A DNA stretch of 32,609 nt from Alphaproteobacteria bacterium (lineage in GTDB: Bacteria; Pseudomonadota; Alphaproteobacteria; Rs-D84). The notes below the pieces were generated by a model, which saw only the letters and a program-made list of their open reading frames with translations, was not told where the DNA came from and did no database searches. Location: NCBI GenBank assembly GCA_017616975.1, contig JAFZXC010000027.1:1-32609 (forward strand). The letters are read 5' to 3'. The translations under genes and the position numbers were made by a program. Shown here one piece after another: positions 6,385 through 16,485 of the stretch; within the stretch, counting starts at the first letter, position 1; the number at the start of each line of letters is the position of its first letter.

Positions 6385-8286
6385 TTGAAACTTCTGAATA
6401 AAATCTTGACCAGTATTGTTTGCAGCACGTTGATATCGGGCAACGTGATGGCGGCCGACGATTGTTCAAATTTAAAGTATAAACAAGAACATCCGGAACA
6501 CTGTCAATATGCAGCAACCGACACAAATACATCTACATATTTGATGATTGGTGCCAGTGTAGCTGCCGCAGGTGCAACAATTGTCGCATTGGCGGGTGGC
6601 GCATCTGGCGGTTCTTCGTCTGGTGGTTCATCATATGACGCAAGCGCACAACAATACTATTCTCGCACAATTATGCCGACAATGATTTCACACCACGCCG
6701 TCGGCAACGACATAAGTGTTTCGGAACTGGAATCTGTCATTTCATCCCGCGAATATGATACAAGTGCTAAAGAATATGATGACATTCAGTTAGCATATTC
6801 TATTGCTCGTGGTTATACCGGTGCCGGCACAACTATCGCCGTATTTGATACCGAATTAGGAACATTTATAAATGAACGAGGCCGAGAAGAAACGCAACAT
6901 GCCGAATATGTTCTAGAAGCATTAAGTGGTCCAATCGCACCAAATGCCACAATTGAACATCATGCAATTGCCTATGACAAAGACAATTTTATGAAATATA
7001 ATCCAATTGGAAACATTATTGCGGCCACAAACGGTGCAAACGTATACAACAATTCTTGGAACGTGGAATCAATTGGTGCAGACACCATACACAGCCGTAA
7101 ACAATTGATAAATTTAACCAGCCAAAATTTTGTTGATGCTGTTTCCAGTGCTGCAACACAAAAAGATGCCATATTTGTATGGGCTGCGGGCAATAATTAC
7201 AGTGCACAAAGTGGTATGTTATCCGCAATGCCAAACGTCATGCCAGAATTAAACGGACATTTTGTGAACGTTGTTGCCTGGGACAGTGAAACCAGCACAT
7301 TGGCTGATTACAGCAATGCCTGTGGGGTTACACAAAACTATTGCATCACAGCCCCAGTGACTATAAAAAAACAAAATGGCAACGTTCGTCCCGGCACATC
7401 ATTTGCCACCCCGGTTGTATCTGCGGCAATTGCAGTAATTCGTGAAGCATGGAATTATTTGCCTGCTGCAACAATCACACAAATTCTGTTTGATACCGCC
7501 GCCGATTTGGGCGAAACCGGTGTTGATGAAATATATGGACACGGTATGTTAGATTTAGAGGCTGCAACCCGCCCTGTCGGCACCCCAACAATTGCAATCA
7601 ATGACAACGTTGTTCAACCATTACAAATTGCACGTGTGTCTGCATCTATTGCACACAACATTAAATCGGCAAATCCAACAATGGCGTTCTTTGATAAATA
7701 TGGCCGTGATTTCGAAACAAGTGTTGCCGGAAATATATCTGCACAAAATCGTGGTTTGGGATTTGAACGTCTGCGTGGCGACGATGCACGTGTAAAGTTT
7801 GCATTTGGCGATATGGAATTTGGTTTTTATCGTAACGACATGTTGTCATCAACTGGCTTTTTGGCAACAAACGGAGATACAACAACATCATACATTGGCA
7901 CAAACAAATCATATAATTTTGGTGGTTTTGAATTGTTCGGCCGCACCCAGATTGGTGTTGCTCGCCCCCAGGCATCAAATGAATCTGTTATTTCGTCGTT
8001 TTCGAACATTTATACTGCATCGGCATATGTTGGCGTTCGTGGTAATGATTGGTCATTGTCGGTCGGCATGCCAGACACAATCGTTAACGGGACAATGAAT
8101 TTGCATCTGGCCAATGGCCGCACCAGTTCGGGCGACATTGTCTATAACAATTACAAAATCGACATGGCATCCATCCCAGCCGTTGAATATACTGCAAATT
8201 GGCGCTTTGTGACGGCGGGCTATGTTGATAATCCGTATGGGACTGACGAATTTTATGTATTCGCAAAAACAAAACTTTCCTTTTAA
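6385..8286 (+). CDS. exported subtilisin-like (S8) serine protease with barrel-like C-terminus
   Basis: 633 aa. TTG 6385 is the start, set by AAGAGGTG four bases upstream. A signal peptide (1-23) is followed by a hydrophobic, then Gly/Ser-rich stretch (52-83) that could be an anchor or linker. The S8 domain (~135-395) has all catalytic residues: Asp155 (IAVFDTE), His172 (QHAEYV, in place of the usual HGTHV), the oxyanion Asn270 (WAAGNN) and Ser339 (GTSFATP). Residues ~400-633 lack protease motifs, are rich in alternating aromatic strands and end in KTKLSF, like an outer-membrane beta-domain. That layout resembles autotransporter subtilases, though the barrel would be short. It is followed after 75 bases by the macroglobulin gene, a protease-trapping family. 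Substrate is unknown. Confidence 0.88.
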   Translation: MKLLNKILTSIVCSTLISGNVMAADDCSNLKYKQEHPEHCQYAATDTNTSTYLMIGASVAAAGATIVALAGGASGGSSSGGSSYDASAQQYYSRTIMPTMISHHAVGNDISVSELESVISSREYDTSAKEYDDIQLAYSIARGYTGAGTTIAVFDTELGTFINERGREETQHAEYVLEALSGPIAPNATIEHHAIAYDKDNFMKYNPIGNIIAATNGANVYNNSWNVESIGADTIHSRKQLINLTSQNFVDAVSSAATQKDAIFVWAAGNNYSAQSGMLSAMPNVMPELNGHFVNVVAWDSETSTLADYSNACGVTQNYCITAPVTIKKQNGNVRPGTSFATPVVSAAIAVIREAWNYLPAATITQILFDTAADLGETGVDEIYGHGMLDLEAATRPVGTPTIAINDNVVQPLQIARVSASIAHNIKSANPTMAFFDKYGRDFETSVAGNISAQNRGLGFERLRGDDARVKFAFGDMEFGFYRNDMLSSTGFLATNGDTTTSYIGTNKSYNFGGFELFGRTQIGVARPQASNESVISSFSNIYTASAYVGVRGNDWSLSVGMPDTIVNGTMNLHLANGRTSSGDIVYNNYKIDMASIPAVEYTANWRFVTAGYVDNPYGTDEFYVFAKTKLSF

Positions 8287-8361
8287 AATTTATAACAAAA
8301 ATACTTGTGTTTTTGTCTTTTGATTTCTAACATATACACCAAGACATTGGAGAGTGTTTCG

Positions 8362-11300
8362 GTGAAAGGAAGAAAACAAAAAAAATCATCACGCAAATGG
8401 CTGCGGTATGTCGCATATTCTATTGTTGCGCTGGTTGTGCTGGGCGTTGGTTTTTTGCTTTTCGGTCATATTGGCAATAAAACAAAAATCGCACTTGCGG
8501 TTTCTGTGCCTGCCCCGGCGTCATTTGTTGATTCCAATTCGGCAAGTTTTATTACTTCGTCCCATATGCCAGAGGTTAACAACAATCGCACATTGACGGC
8601 ACCTGAAACGATGACTGTGTCATATAATTGGATTTCGGGGGAATATGCCCCGGCTTTCAAAATAAACATGACAACCCCCGACATTGCACGTGATGTAAAA
8701 ATCACACCGTATACCCGGGGCACATGGTCAATTCGTGGGCCAAACACAATCGCATTTGCCCCAGATTCAAATTGGTTGCCCGACACAAAATACACCATCA
8801 GTATTGGGAAAAAATTGTTAAGCGATGACGTTCGTCCCGACACACGTGTTGCATCTTTTACCACTCCAAAAATCGCCGCCACCATCGACAGTTTTAATGT
8901 ATATCCCGACCCATCACACGAACGCACCGTTGTTGGTGTTGCGATTGTGTCTTTTAATTATCCAATTGAAACAACTGATTTTGCAGATCGTGTTTCGGTA
9001 AAGCTTGGGATGCGTCGCATCAAATTCAATGTCCGTTTTGACCGATTTAATCGCACTGCAATTATCACGACCGACCCAATCAGCGTCGATCAAGACACAC
9101 ATACACTGCGGTTAAAAATCAACCGTATAAATTCCGCCAACACATCCGCCACAACAAAGAAAGTCAGTGCAAGTGTCATCATCGAATCTGTGGATAATTT
9201 CTTTAAAATATCGGGAATAAAATCTGTGGCTGCGGATGATGCGCATGGAAATCCCCAGCAACTTATTTTATTAGACATGACTGCACCGGCAAACGACAAA
9301 ACAAACTGGGCAAAAAACATTGATGTGTTTCTGTTGCCGAAATATGCCGATGCAGACGAAGATTCTGGTTCGCACGTATGGACAAACGACGAGATAAATC
9401 AGTCGGTATTAAGTAAGTCAAAAAAAATTACCATCAATCGTACAGACTTTGCTAATCCAATCGGCGTGTATCAATACGCATTTGCGTATGACATTTCCGA
9501 CGAAGACGAACGCTATATTTATGTTCGTGTTCATAACGACATAAAATCTAACTCTGGGTTTGTATTAAAAAATGGTGTTGAACGTGTATTACCCATAGCA
9601 TATCCAGAAAAGACCGTAAAAATTGCTGGGACTGGGGCATTATTATCACTGGCGGGCGACAAAAAATTAACAATTGTGGCACGTGGTGGCGCCGACACAG
9701 CGTATGTCAACCTGTACAAAATCAAATACGATGAAATAAACCACCTTATATCCCAGACATATAACATATTTGCACCGAACATTGAATTCAAGTCTTGGTC
9801 GTTCGGCGTCTATGATATGGCGTCTGTGTTTCAAAAACGCATATCTTTTGCAGATACCAAATTGAACAAGACCAATTATGCATCCGTAGATTTGGGCGAT
9901 TATTTGGACCGTGGCACAAATGACAACACTGGAATTTTTGTGATTCAAACTGGGGCTTCTGAATCCAGCGCCGAATTCAGTGATCGCCGTTTAATACTTT
10001 TAACCAATTTGGGCATTATACGTAAAGTTGCTGCTGATGGAACTTCGGCTGTATTCGTATCACAATTGGACACTGGCGCACCATCTGGGGACACAGAAAT
10101 TTTTGTTTTGGGACGCAATGGAAATGCTGTCTGGGCGGGTCGCACCGATGCCAACGGCTTTGTCGCCGTTCCAAATTTTGCATGGGAAGAATACCATAAC
10201 GAACGTGAACCGGTCGCAATCGTTGTTCGCAACAATGACGATGTTTCGTTTATACCATATAATTCGGCAGACACCCATGTTGGATATTCTAAATTTGATA
10301 TAGACGGCGCATACACGGCATCGACAACCCCGATGAACGCATTTGTGTTTTCAGACCGTGGTATTTATCGCCCTGGGGAAACTGCGATAATTGCCGGCAT
10401 CATCAAAAACAAAACATTTACCAAATTGTCTTCTGTGCCAATTAAAATAGAAATTGTTGATTCTCGTGGACGCACGGTGCGTGAAGAGATTTTCACAGCA
10501 ACCGCCGACGGCATGTTCGATTTATCATACAACATTGCGAACAGTGCGCAAATTGGCGAATATACAACCAATGTGTTTTTATTGAACAACAAAAACCGTA
10601 TCCAAGACACGATTGGAACAATGAATTTCCGGGTCCAAGAATTTACCCCAGACAATTTAAAAATAAACGCTGACATTTTGGGTTCAACTGAAAACGGATG
10701 GATTTCAACATCGTCCATGTTTGCCAAGATGTCTTTATTCAACTTGTTTGGCACACCGGCAACAAACCGGCGCATTGCGGCGCATGCAACGCTTAAACCC
10801 ATCGAATTTGTGTTTCCGGAATATCGTGAATACACTTTCACGCCGAATTTCATATCTGGGGCTGGGTTATCGGCGAATGCTGTAAATCGTGCCCAAACAT
10901 TTTCTGTCGAATTGCCAGACGTTAAAACCGATGAAAACGGTTCGGCGGTCTTGGACATAAATTTCAACCAAGAAATTCCCAACGGCACATATTTAATGAC
11001 ACTTAATGTGACCGGGTTTGATGGGTCGGCGGGGACCGGTGTTCAAACGACATTGGCAACACGTGTATCAAACGCCGAATACCTGGTGGGATATCATGCA
11101 AATTCTAATTTGAATTACGTTTTACGGGACGATGTCCGCAATGTCAACCTTGTCGCATTAGACACCTATGGCGAACGCACATCGGTAAACGGATTGACCA
11201 TTCGCACCATACGACGTGAAAATTTAACAAGCCTGGTCAAAGACTTTAACGATTATTATAAATACCAAACGATTACCCAAGACACCGTCATATCGACATC

Positions 11301-14097
11301 CACTATTGATATTTTGGCAACCGGTACAGACATACGCCTGGACACGACACATGGCGGAACATACTTTGTTCAAATTACCGACAACAATGATAGAATTTTG
11401 GCAAACATTGAATACTTTGTTGCGAACTCGTCAAATACAGACATGTCCACAAACACAGACAGCGAAATGAAAATCAAACTGGATGCTGATGAATATGCTG
11501 CGGGCGACACTGTGAACATAAGCATAACAACCCCATATATCGGCACGGGTCTTATTACAATTGAACGTGATCGTGTTTATGCATACAAATGGTTCCGCAC
11601 AAATTCGACAACGTCGGTTCAACAAATCACCCTGCCCGACGGATTTGAAGGTTCCGGATACATCAACGTTTCCTTTGTCCGTGATATAAACAGTCGTGAC
11701 GTATTTACGACACCGTACACATCGGCGGTCGCTCCGTTCCGGGCCAGCACTGTTGCCCGCAACATAGACATCGATTTGTCTGCCCCAGAAACAATCACCG
11801 ACAACCGTCTGCCGGTGTCATACCGTGTGTCCAAGAATTCTAAAATCATGATTTTTGCTGTGAACACCGGAATTTTACAGGTTGCAAAATACAAACTGCC
11901 AAATCCGTTGTCGCACTTTTTCCCGAAATCCGCACTCCAGGTTGAAACATATCAAATCTTGTCGTTGTTATTGCCAGAATATCGTGTATTAAGTGAACTT
12001 GCTAAAACTGGTGGTGGCGATTTTGCCGAAATCGATACCGGCATTGGCAACACACTTGTTAACCCATTTGCACGAAAAACGAACAAACCTGTGGCGTTCT
12101 ATTCGGGCATAATTGATGCACGTGCCAACCAAACGGCAACCATCACATTTGATATCCCAGAACACTTTAATGGTTCGATTCGTGTCTTTGCGGTTGCTAC
12201 AAATGATAATTCTGTTGGTGCAAGCAATATCGAAACCCATGTACAAAGCCCGATTATGTTGTCAACTTCGGCACCATTGGTTGTCGCCCCAGACGATGTG
12301 TTTGATGTGAACACAATTGTCACCAATATGACAAATGGCACAACAGCCACAGCGGTTGCCGACGTCGATGCAACGGTTTCATCTAATTTGGAAATAATTT
12401 CGGGTGCCGCACAATCAATGACCATACCATATGGCGGTGAAAAGTTATGGTCTTTTGTAATAAAGGCAAAACCAGAGTTAGGCAATGGCGACATAAAAAT
12501 ATCTGCGGACATACATGATGGGTCAGATGTGTCTTTATCAAACCGCACGACAACATCGACATTATCTGTGCGTCCAATCACGACATATCAAACAAAGATA
12601 AAATCTGGCATGCTTCGGTTATCAACAACAACTGTGCGCAATTTCACAACCGACATGTATCCAGAACTTGCGAAAATAAAACTGTATATTTCGCCAAACA
12701 ATACCGTCATTGTTAAACCATTGTTTGAATACCTTGGGCAATATGAATATGCATGCACCGAACAAATTGTATCAAAAGCATTACCATATGCATTGATGCC
12801 GGCGAACGATATTTTGGGGACAACATACCTAGAATCCAAGGTCAAAGTTGCCGATGCAATATCCACGTTAAAGAACCGCCAAAATGACGATGGATCATTT
12901 GATTGGTGGACGGGGGGCGACACATCACGCAACAATGAAACGTCCACAAACACGGCATACATAACTGCATATGTCGTTCAATTCCTTGAGATTGCGAAAA
13001 AGTCTGACTTTGACGTTCCAAAAAATATGTTGTCACGTGCAATTGATTTTCTGCGCACATACGCCGGCACACGCATCAGTGATGAACCAGGGGCTGCCGC
13101 CCATGCGTTTGCTATTTATGTTTTGACACAAAACGGATACATTACAACGGGATATATTGATGCCTTTGAAGAATACGCTAATGCGAACATAAAAAACTGG
13201 CAACACAATTTGATGGGCGCATACATCGCAACCGCATACAAGATTTTGAAACAAGAACAAAAGGCAAATTCGCTTATTACCAAATACCGCCCTGCACTGC
13301 GTTCAAAATTTGAATTCATAGATACGTTCCGGAACAACGTTGCAAACGATGCAAACTATGCATATCTTGTGAACCGTTATTTCCGTGCGATTTCCAGCAA
13401 CGATATCGGCGACAACATAACAGAATACATAAATGACGGCGATTATTCGTCATATACATCTGCGGCAATTATTATGGGTATATCTGGGAATATGTCTGGC
13501 GGTAAAAAAACCACCCCAGACGACATATCGATAATTGCAGACGGCACGCCGGTTGAATTAAATGCTTTTGACGGAACGATTACTGCTGACATACCGCTTG
13601 GCACGAAACAGTTATCAATTCAATGCCAAACATGCACCCGCAAAGAACCGATGTATTACACAACAATATCGACCGGTTTTCCAACGGATGCCCATGAACA
13701 GTCAAACGGAATTGAAATATCACGTGAATACTTTGATGAAAACGGCAATCGTCTGGACACCGTATCTGTGGGCGACAGCATTAACGTAAAAATTTCTGTA
13801 CGCAGTCGTCGTGGCGATATAATTCCAAATGTCGTGATAACAGATCTGGTCCCGGGTGGTTTCATTGTTGGCGACCCAGCGGGCGATATCACTTTTGCCG
13901 AAACACGTGAAGACCGCATATTGATATTCTTGGACGTCACACGTGATGGGCAAACAATAACCTATACTGCCCAGGCGGGTGTTGCCGGGAATTTCCATAT
14001 TCCGCCAATTTATGCGGCATCGTTATATAACCCACAAATAAATGCGACCAACAATGTTGGCAAAATGTTCACTGTAAAAAATGCGTTCACTGAATAA
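8362..14097 (+). CDS. bacterial alpha-2-macroglobulin, membrane anchored
   Basis: 1911 aa from GTG 8362, chosen because GGAGAG lies seven bases upstream; upstream in-frame codons lack a ribosome site. Bacterial alpha-2-macroglobulins trap attacking proteases in the periplasm. A short basic N-terminus is followed by one membrane helix (~16-36) and a long periplasmic chain of beta domains, including the MG motif DRGIYRPGE (665-673). The thioester motif CTEQ is intact at 1465-1468 (YEYACTEQIVSKALPYA), followed by the helical thioester domain. E. coli YfhM is a lipoprotein of about 1650 residues; this one is longer and has a signal anchor without a lipobox Cys. It overlaps pbpC by 17 bases, the conserved partnership in which PBP1C repairs the wall after breach. 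Confidence 0.93.
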   Translation: MKGRKQKKSSRKWLRYVAYSIVALVVLGVGFLLFGHIGNKTKIALAVSVPAPASFVDSNSASFITSSHMPEVNNNRTLTAPETMTVSYNWISGEYAPAFKINMTTPDIARDVKITPYTRGTWSIRGPNTIAFAPDSNWLPDTKYTISIGKKLLSDDVRPDTRVASFTTPKIAATIDSFNVYPDPSHERTVVGVAIVSFNYPIETTDFADRVSVKLGMRRIKFNVRFDRFNRTAIITTDPISVDQDTHTLRLKINRINSANTSATTKKVSASVIIESVDNFFKISGIKSVAADDAHGNPQQLILLDMTAPANDKTNWAKNIDVFLLPKYADADEDSGSHVWTNDEINQSVLSKSKKITINRTDFANPIGVYQYAFAYDISDEDERYIYVRVHNDIKSNSGFVLKNGVERVLPIAYPEKTVKIAGTGALLSLAGDKKLTIVARGGADTAYVNLYKIKYDEINHLISQTYNIFAPNIEFKSWSFGVYDMASVFQKRISFADTKLNKTNYASVDLGDYLDRGTNDNTGIFVIQTGASESSAEFSDRRLILLTNLGIIRKVAADGTSAVFVSQLDTGAPSGDTEIFVLGRNGNAVWAGRTDANGFVAVPNFAWEEYHNEREPVAIVVRNNDDVSFIPYNSADTHVGYSKFDIDGAYTASTTPMNAFVFSDRGIYRPGETAIIAGIIKNKTFTKLSSVPIKIEIVDSRGRTVREEIFTATADGMFDLSYNIANSAQIGEYTTNVFLLNNKNRIQDTIGTMNFRVQEFTPDNLKINADILGSTENGWISTSSMFAKMSLFNLFGTPATNRRIAAHATLKPIEFVFPEYREYTFTPNFISGAGLSANAVNRAQTFSVELPDVKTDENGSAVLDINFNQEIPNGTYLMTLNVTGFDGSAGTGVQTTLATRVSNAEYLVGYHANSNLNYVLRDDVRNVNLVALDTYGERTSVNGLTIRTIRRENLTSLVKDFNDYYKYQTITQDTVISTSTIDILATGTDIRLDTTHGGTYFVQITDNNDRILANIEYFVANSSNTDMSTNTDSEMKIKLDADEYAAGDTVNISITTPYIGTGLITIERDRVYAYKWFRTNSTTSVQQITLPDGFEGSGYINVSFVRDINSRDVFTTPYTSAVAPFRASTVARNIDIDLSAPETITDNRLPVSYRVSKNSKIMIFAVNTGILQVAKYKLPNPLSHFFPKSALQVETYQILSLLLPEYRVLSELAKTGGGDFAEIDTGIGNTLVNPFARKTNKPVAFYSGIIDARANQTATITFDIPEHFNGSIRVFAVATNDNSVGASNIETHVQSPIMLSTSAPLVVAPDDVFDVNTIVTNMTNGTTATAVADVDATVSSNLEIISGAAQSMTIPYGGEKLWSFVIKAKPELGNGDIKISADIHDGSDVSLSNRTTTSTLSVRPITTYQTKIKSGMLRLSTTTVRNFTTDMYPELAKIKLYISPNNTVIVKPLFEYLGQYEYACTEQIVSKALPYALMPANDILGTTYLESKVKVADAISTLKNRQNDDGSFDWWTGGDTSRNNETSTNTAYITAYVVQFLEIAKKSDFDVPKNMLSRAIDFLRTYAGTRISDEPGAAAHAFAIYVLTQNGYITTGYIDAFEEYANANIKNWQHNLMGAYIATAYKILKQEQKANSLITKYRPALRSKFEFIDTFRNNVANDANYAYLVNRYFRAISSNDIGDNITEYINDGDYSSYTSAAIIMGISGNMSGGKKTTPDDISIIADGTPVELNAFDGTITADIPLGTKQLSIQCQTCTRKEPMYYTTISTGFPTDAHEQSNGIEISREYFDENGNRLDTVSVGDSINVKISVRSRRGDIIPNVVITDLVPGGFIVGDPAGDITFAETREDRILIFLDVTRDGQTITYTAQAGVAGNFHIPPIYAASLYNPQINATNNVGKMFTVKNAFTE

Positions 14098-16459
14098 TTT
14101 TTGGACGGGGAAATTCTCTTTTTACCAACGCCACAAACGTGGTTGCAGAATTGTTGGGATTTTATTAGCAGTCTATTTTATTATACGTCTGTTTTTCACC
14201 CCGCCATTATTAAGCGACACTCACTTTTCACGTGTTTTTTATGATCGCAATGGCACTCTTTTGCGCATTACGTTGACCCCTGATGACAAATACAGAATTT
14301 TCGCCCCATTAAACGAAATAAGTAAAACATTACAACGTGCAACCATTTTATATGAAGACAAATACTTTAGATATCATCCCGGCGTGAACCCGATTGCATT
14401 ATTGCGTGCGACAAAAAATTATTTTTCCGGGGCACCCCACCCCGCCGGTGCATCAACAATTACTATGCAGGTTGCTCGAATAAAATATAACATGGATACG
14501 ACTCGACCGATTGGAAAATTAATCCAGGTCTTGGCGGCAATTTATATTGATGCGTTTTATTCCAAAGACGAAATTTTACAGGCATATCTTAACTTGGCGC
14601 CATATGGTGGAAACATCGAAGGAATCGCTGCCGCATCCCAAATCTATTTTCACAAAGCCCCCGTCAACATAACAACAATTGAATCAATCACATTGTCCAC
14701 AATTCCGCAAAACCCGACAAAACGTGGGCTGAATACCGCATCTGGCATTGAACACATGCAAATAATGCGCAACGATTTGGTCCGTCGATGGACAAACGAA
14801 TACCCAGACGATGTATCATCACTGGAAACATTGTCCAAAATGCCACTTGCGGCATTTGGTGTTCACGACTTACCATTTTTAGCGCCGCATTTTATTAATC
14901 GACAAATTTCTCACTCTAATGGCAAGACCAACACGACGACTACACTGGACATAAATTTGCAAACAAAGCTAGAGAAACGATTACGCACCGAAATTGATCG
15001 CCGCAAAAACATCGGCATAAAAAATGCGGCGGCGATATTGGTCAATTACAAGACGATGCAAGAACTTGTTCACATTGGTTCGGTTGATTATTTTGATAAA
15101 TCGATATACGGGGAAAATGATGGCGTGACAGCACGACGCAGCCCCGGTTCAACATTAAAACCACTGATATACGCATCGGCAACAGACATGGGTTTAATAC
15201 ACTCGATGACTTTGTTAAAAGACGCCAAAATCAACTTTGGGGTATATGCACCCGAAAATGCAGACAACGAATTTTTTGGGCCGGTTTTGGCACGTGATGC
15301 ATTGACACATTCAAGAAACATCCCGGCAATTAATCTTGTGCGACAAATTGGCACACGCAGATTTTATAAAACATTGACCGATTGTGGTGTGACCGGACTT
15401 AAATCGCCCGAACACTATGGTATATCGGTTGCACTTGGCGGTGCCGAAGTTTCCATGTATGAATTGGCGGGCATATATGCAACGATGGCAAATCTGGGGC
15501 AATATAATGAAATAAAATCAGACATATATGCACCGACAAAAAAACCAACAGATGTATTAAGTCCCGAAGCATTTTTTATCGTCTTGGACATGTTATCACA
15601 CCAATCGACCCCAACAGTTAAAATTCCATTTACCAAAAACAACACTTCAAATATCACACACATGTGGAAGACCGGCACATCATCGTCATATCGTGATGCG
15701 TGGACGGCGGGCATATTTGGGGACTATGTTTTGATTGTATGGGTGGGCAATTTTGACGGCACCCCCAACAACGCGTTCAGTGGTGCCAAGGCCGCAGCCC
15801 CCATATATTTTGCACTGGCCGACACCATCATCGATTACTATAAATCCAGCAATACACCCGTTCAAAATAACAACTTTTTGCGTCCAGACATGAACATATC
15901 CCAGGTCGACATGTGTGATACCGTCGGCGGATTGGCGGGCAAATTTTGTCCAAAGACAGTTTCCGCATATTTTATCCCAGGCAAATCACCGATTGAAATA
16001 TCGTCCGTATATCGTGCAATTCCAATTGATAATGCGACTGGGTTGCGAGCATGTTCATATAATCCACAAACAACTCACATGGCGGTCTATGAATTTTGGG
16101 ATTCGGAATATATCGATATGTTTCGGCGTGCCGGCATAAAACGAAACACACCGCCACCATATGTCCCCGGATGCAATTTAAATGATATGGATGAAACACC
16201 CGATGCAATAATTATAACATCACCCGCCGATGCGACACGCATCGTAATAACCACCCCGGGTGATACTGCACCCATTTCATTTAACGCAATCTGCGAAAAC
16301 TCAACGGCAAAAATTTTCTGGTTTTTGGATGACAAAACGATTGGCACTACAAAATCTGGCGAAACATTTAGATACGAAATTCCCATGGGTTCGCACATCG
16401 TTCGTGCGATTGATGAATCTGGGCATGGCACATCAAATAAATTCAGTATCATCAAATAA
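14081..16459 (+). CDS. pbpC: penicillin-binding protein 1C
   Basis: 792 aa bifunctional peptidoglycan synthase. A membrane helix (~22-41) is followed by the GT51 transglycosylase with YEDKYFRYHPGVNP (catalytic Glu92) and GASTITMQVAR. The transpeptidase has the Ser nucleophile in STLK (357-360), SRN in the SxN position and KTGTS (530-534). The C-terminal ~100 residues form the BiPBP_C domain typical of PBP1C (from about PGCNLND to the end). The start lies inside the macroglobulin gene (17-base overlap) without a clear Shine-Dalgarno, so translation is probably coupled. PBP1C genes are usual partners of bacterial macroglobulins. Confidence 0.95.
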   Translation: MRSLNNFWTGKFSFYQRHKRGCRIVGILLAVYFIIRLFFTPPLLSDTHFSRVFYDRNGTLLRITLTPDDKYRIFAPLNEISKTLQRATILYEDKYFRYHPGVNPIALLRATKNYFSGAPHPAGASTITMQVARIKYNMDTTRPIGKLIQVLAAIYIDAFYSKDEILQAYLNLAPYGGNIEGIAAASQIYFHKAPVNITTIESITLSTIPQNPTKRGLNTASGIEHMQIMRNDLVRRWTNEYPDDVSSLETLSKMPLAAFGVHDLPFLAPHFINRQISHSNGKTNTTTTLDINLQTKLEKRLRTEIDRRKNIGIKNAAAILVNYKTMQELVHIGSVDYFDKSIYGENDGVTARRSPGSTLKPLIYASATDMGLIHSMTLLKDAKINFGVYAPENADNEFFGPVLARDALTHSRNIPAINLVRQIGTRRFYKTLTDCGVTGLKSPEHYGISVALGGAEVSMYELAGIYATMANLGQYNEIKSDIYAPTKKPTDVLSPEAFFIVLDMLSHQSTPTVKIPFTKNNTSNITHMWKTGTSSSYRDAWTAGIFGDYVLIVWVGNFDGTPNNAFSGAKAAAPIYFALADTIIDYYKSSNTPVQNNNFLRPDMNISQVDMCDTVGGLAGKFCPKTVSAYFIPGKSPIEISSVYRAIPIDNATGLRACSYNPQTTHMAVYEFWDSEYIDMFRRAGIKRNTPPPYVPGCNLNDMDETPDAIIITSPADATRIVITTPGDTAPISFNAICENSTAKIFWFLDDKTIGTTKSGETFRYEIPMGSHIVRAIDESGHGTSNKFSIIK

Positions 16460-16462
16460 AAA

Positions 16463-16480
16463 ACCGCCATATTTGGCGGT
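16463..16480. terminator. bidirectional terminator between pbpC and the OM-protein operon
   Basis: A 7-bp perfect stem ACCGCCA/TGGCGGT with a 4-nt loop sits between two convergent stops (16459 and 16486). The minus-strand side has a T-rich tail (TTTTTTATTT); the plus-strand tail is CTTATTTATT. Confidence 0.75.
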
Positions 16481-16485
16481 CTTAT

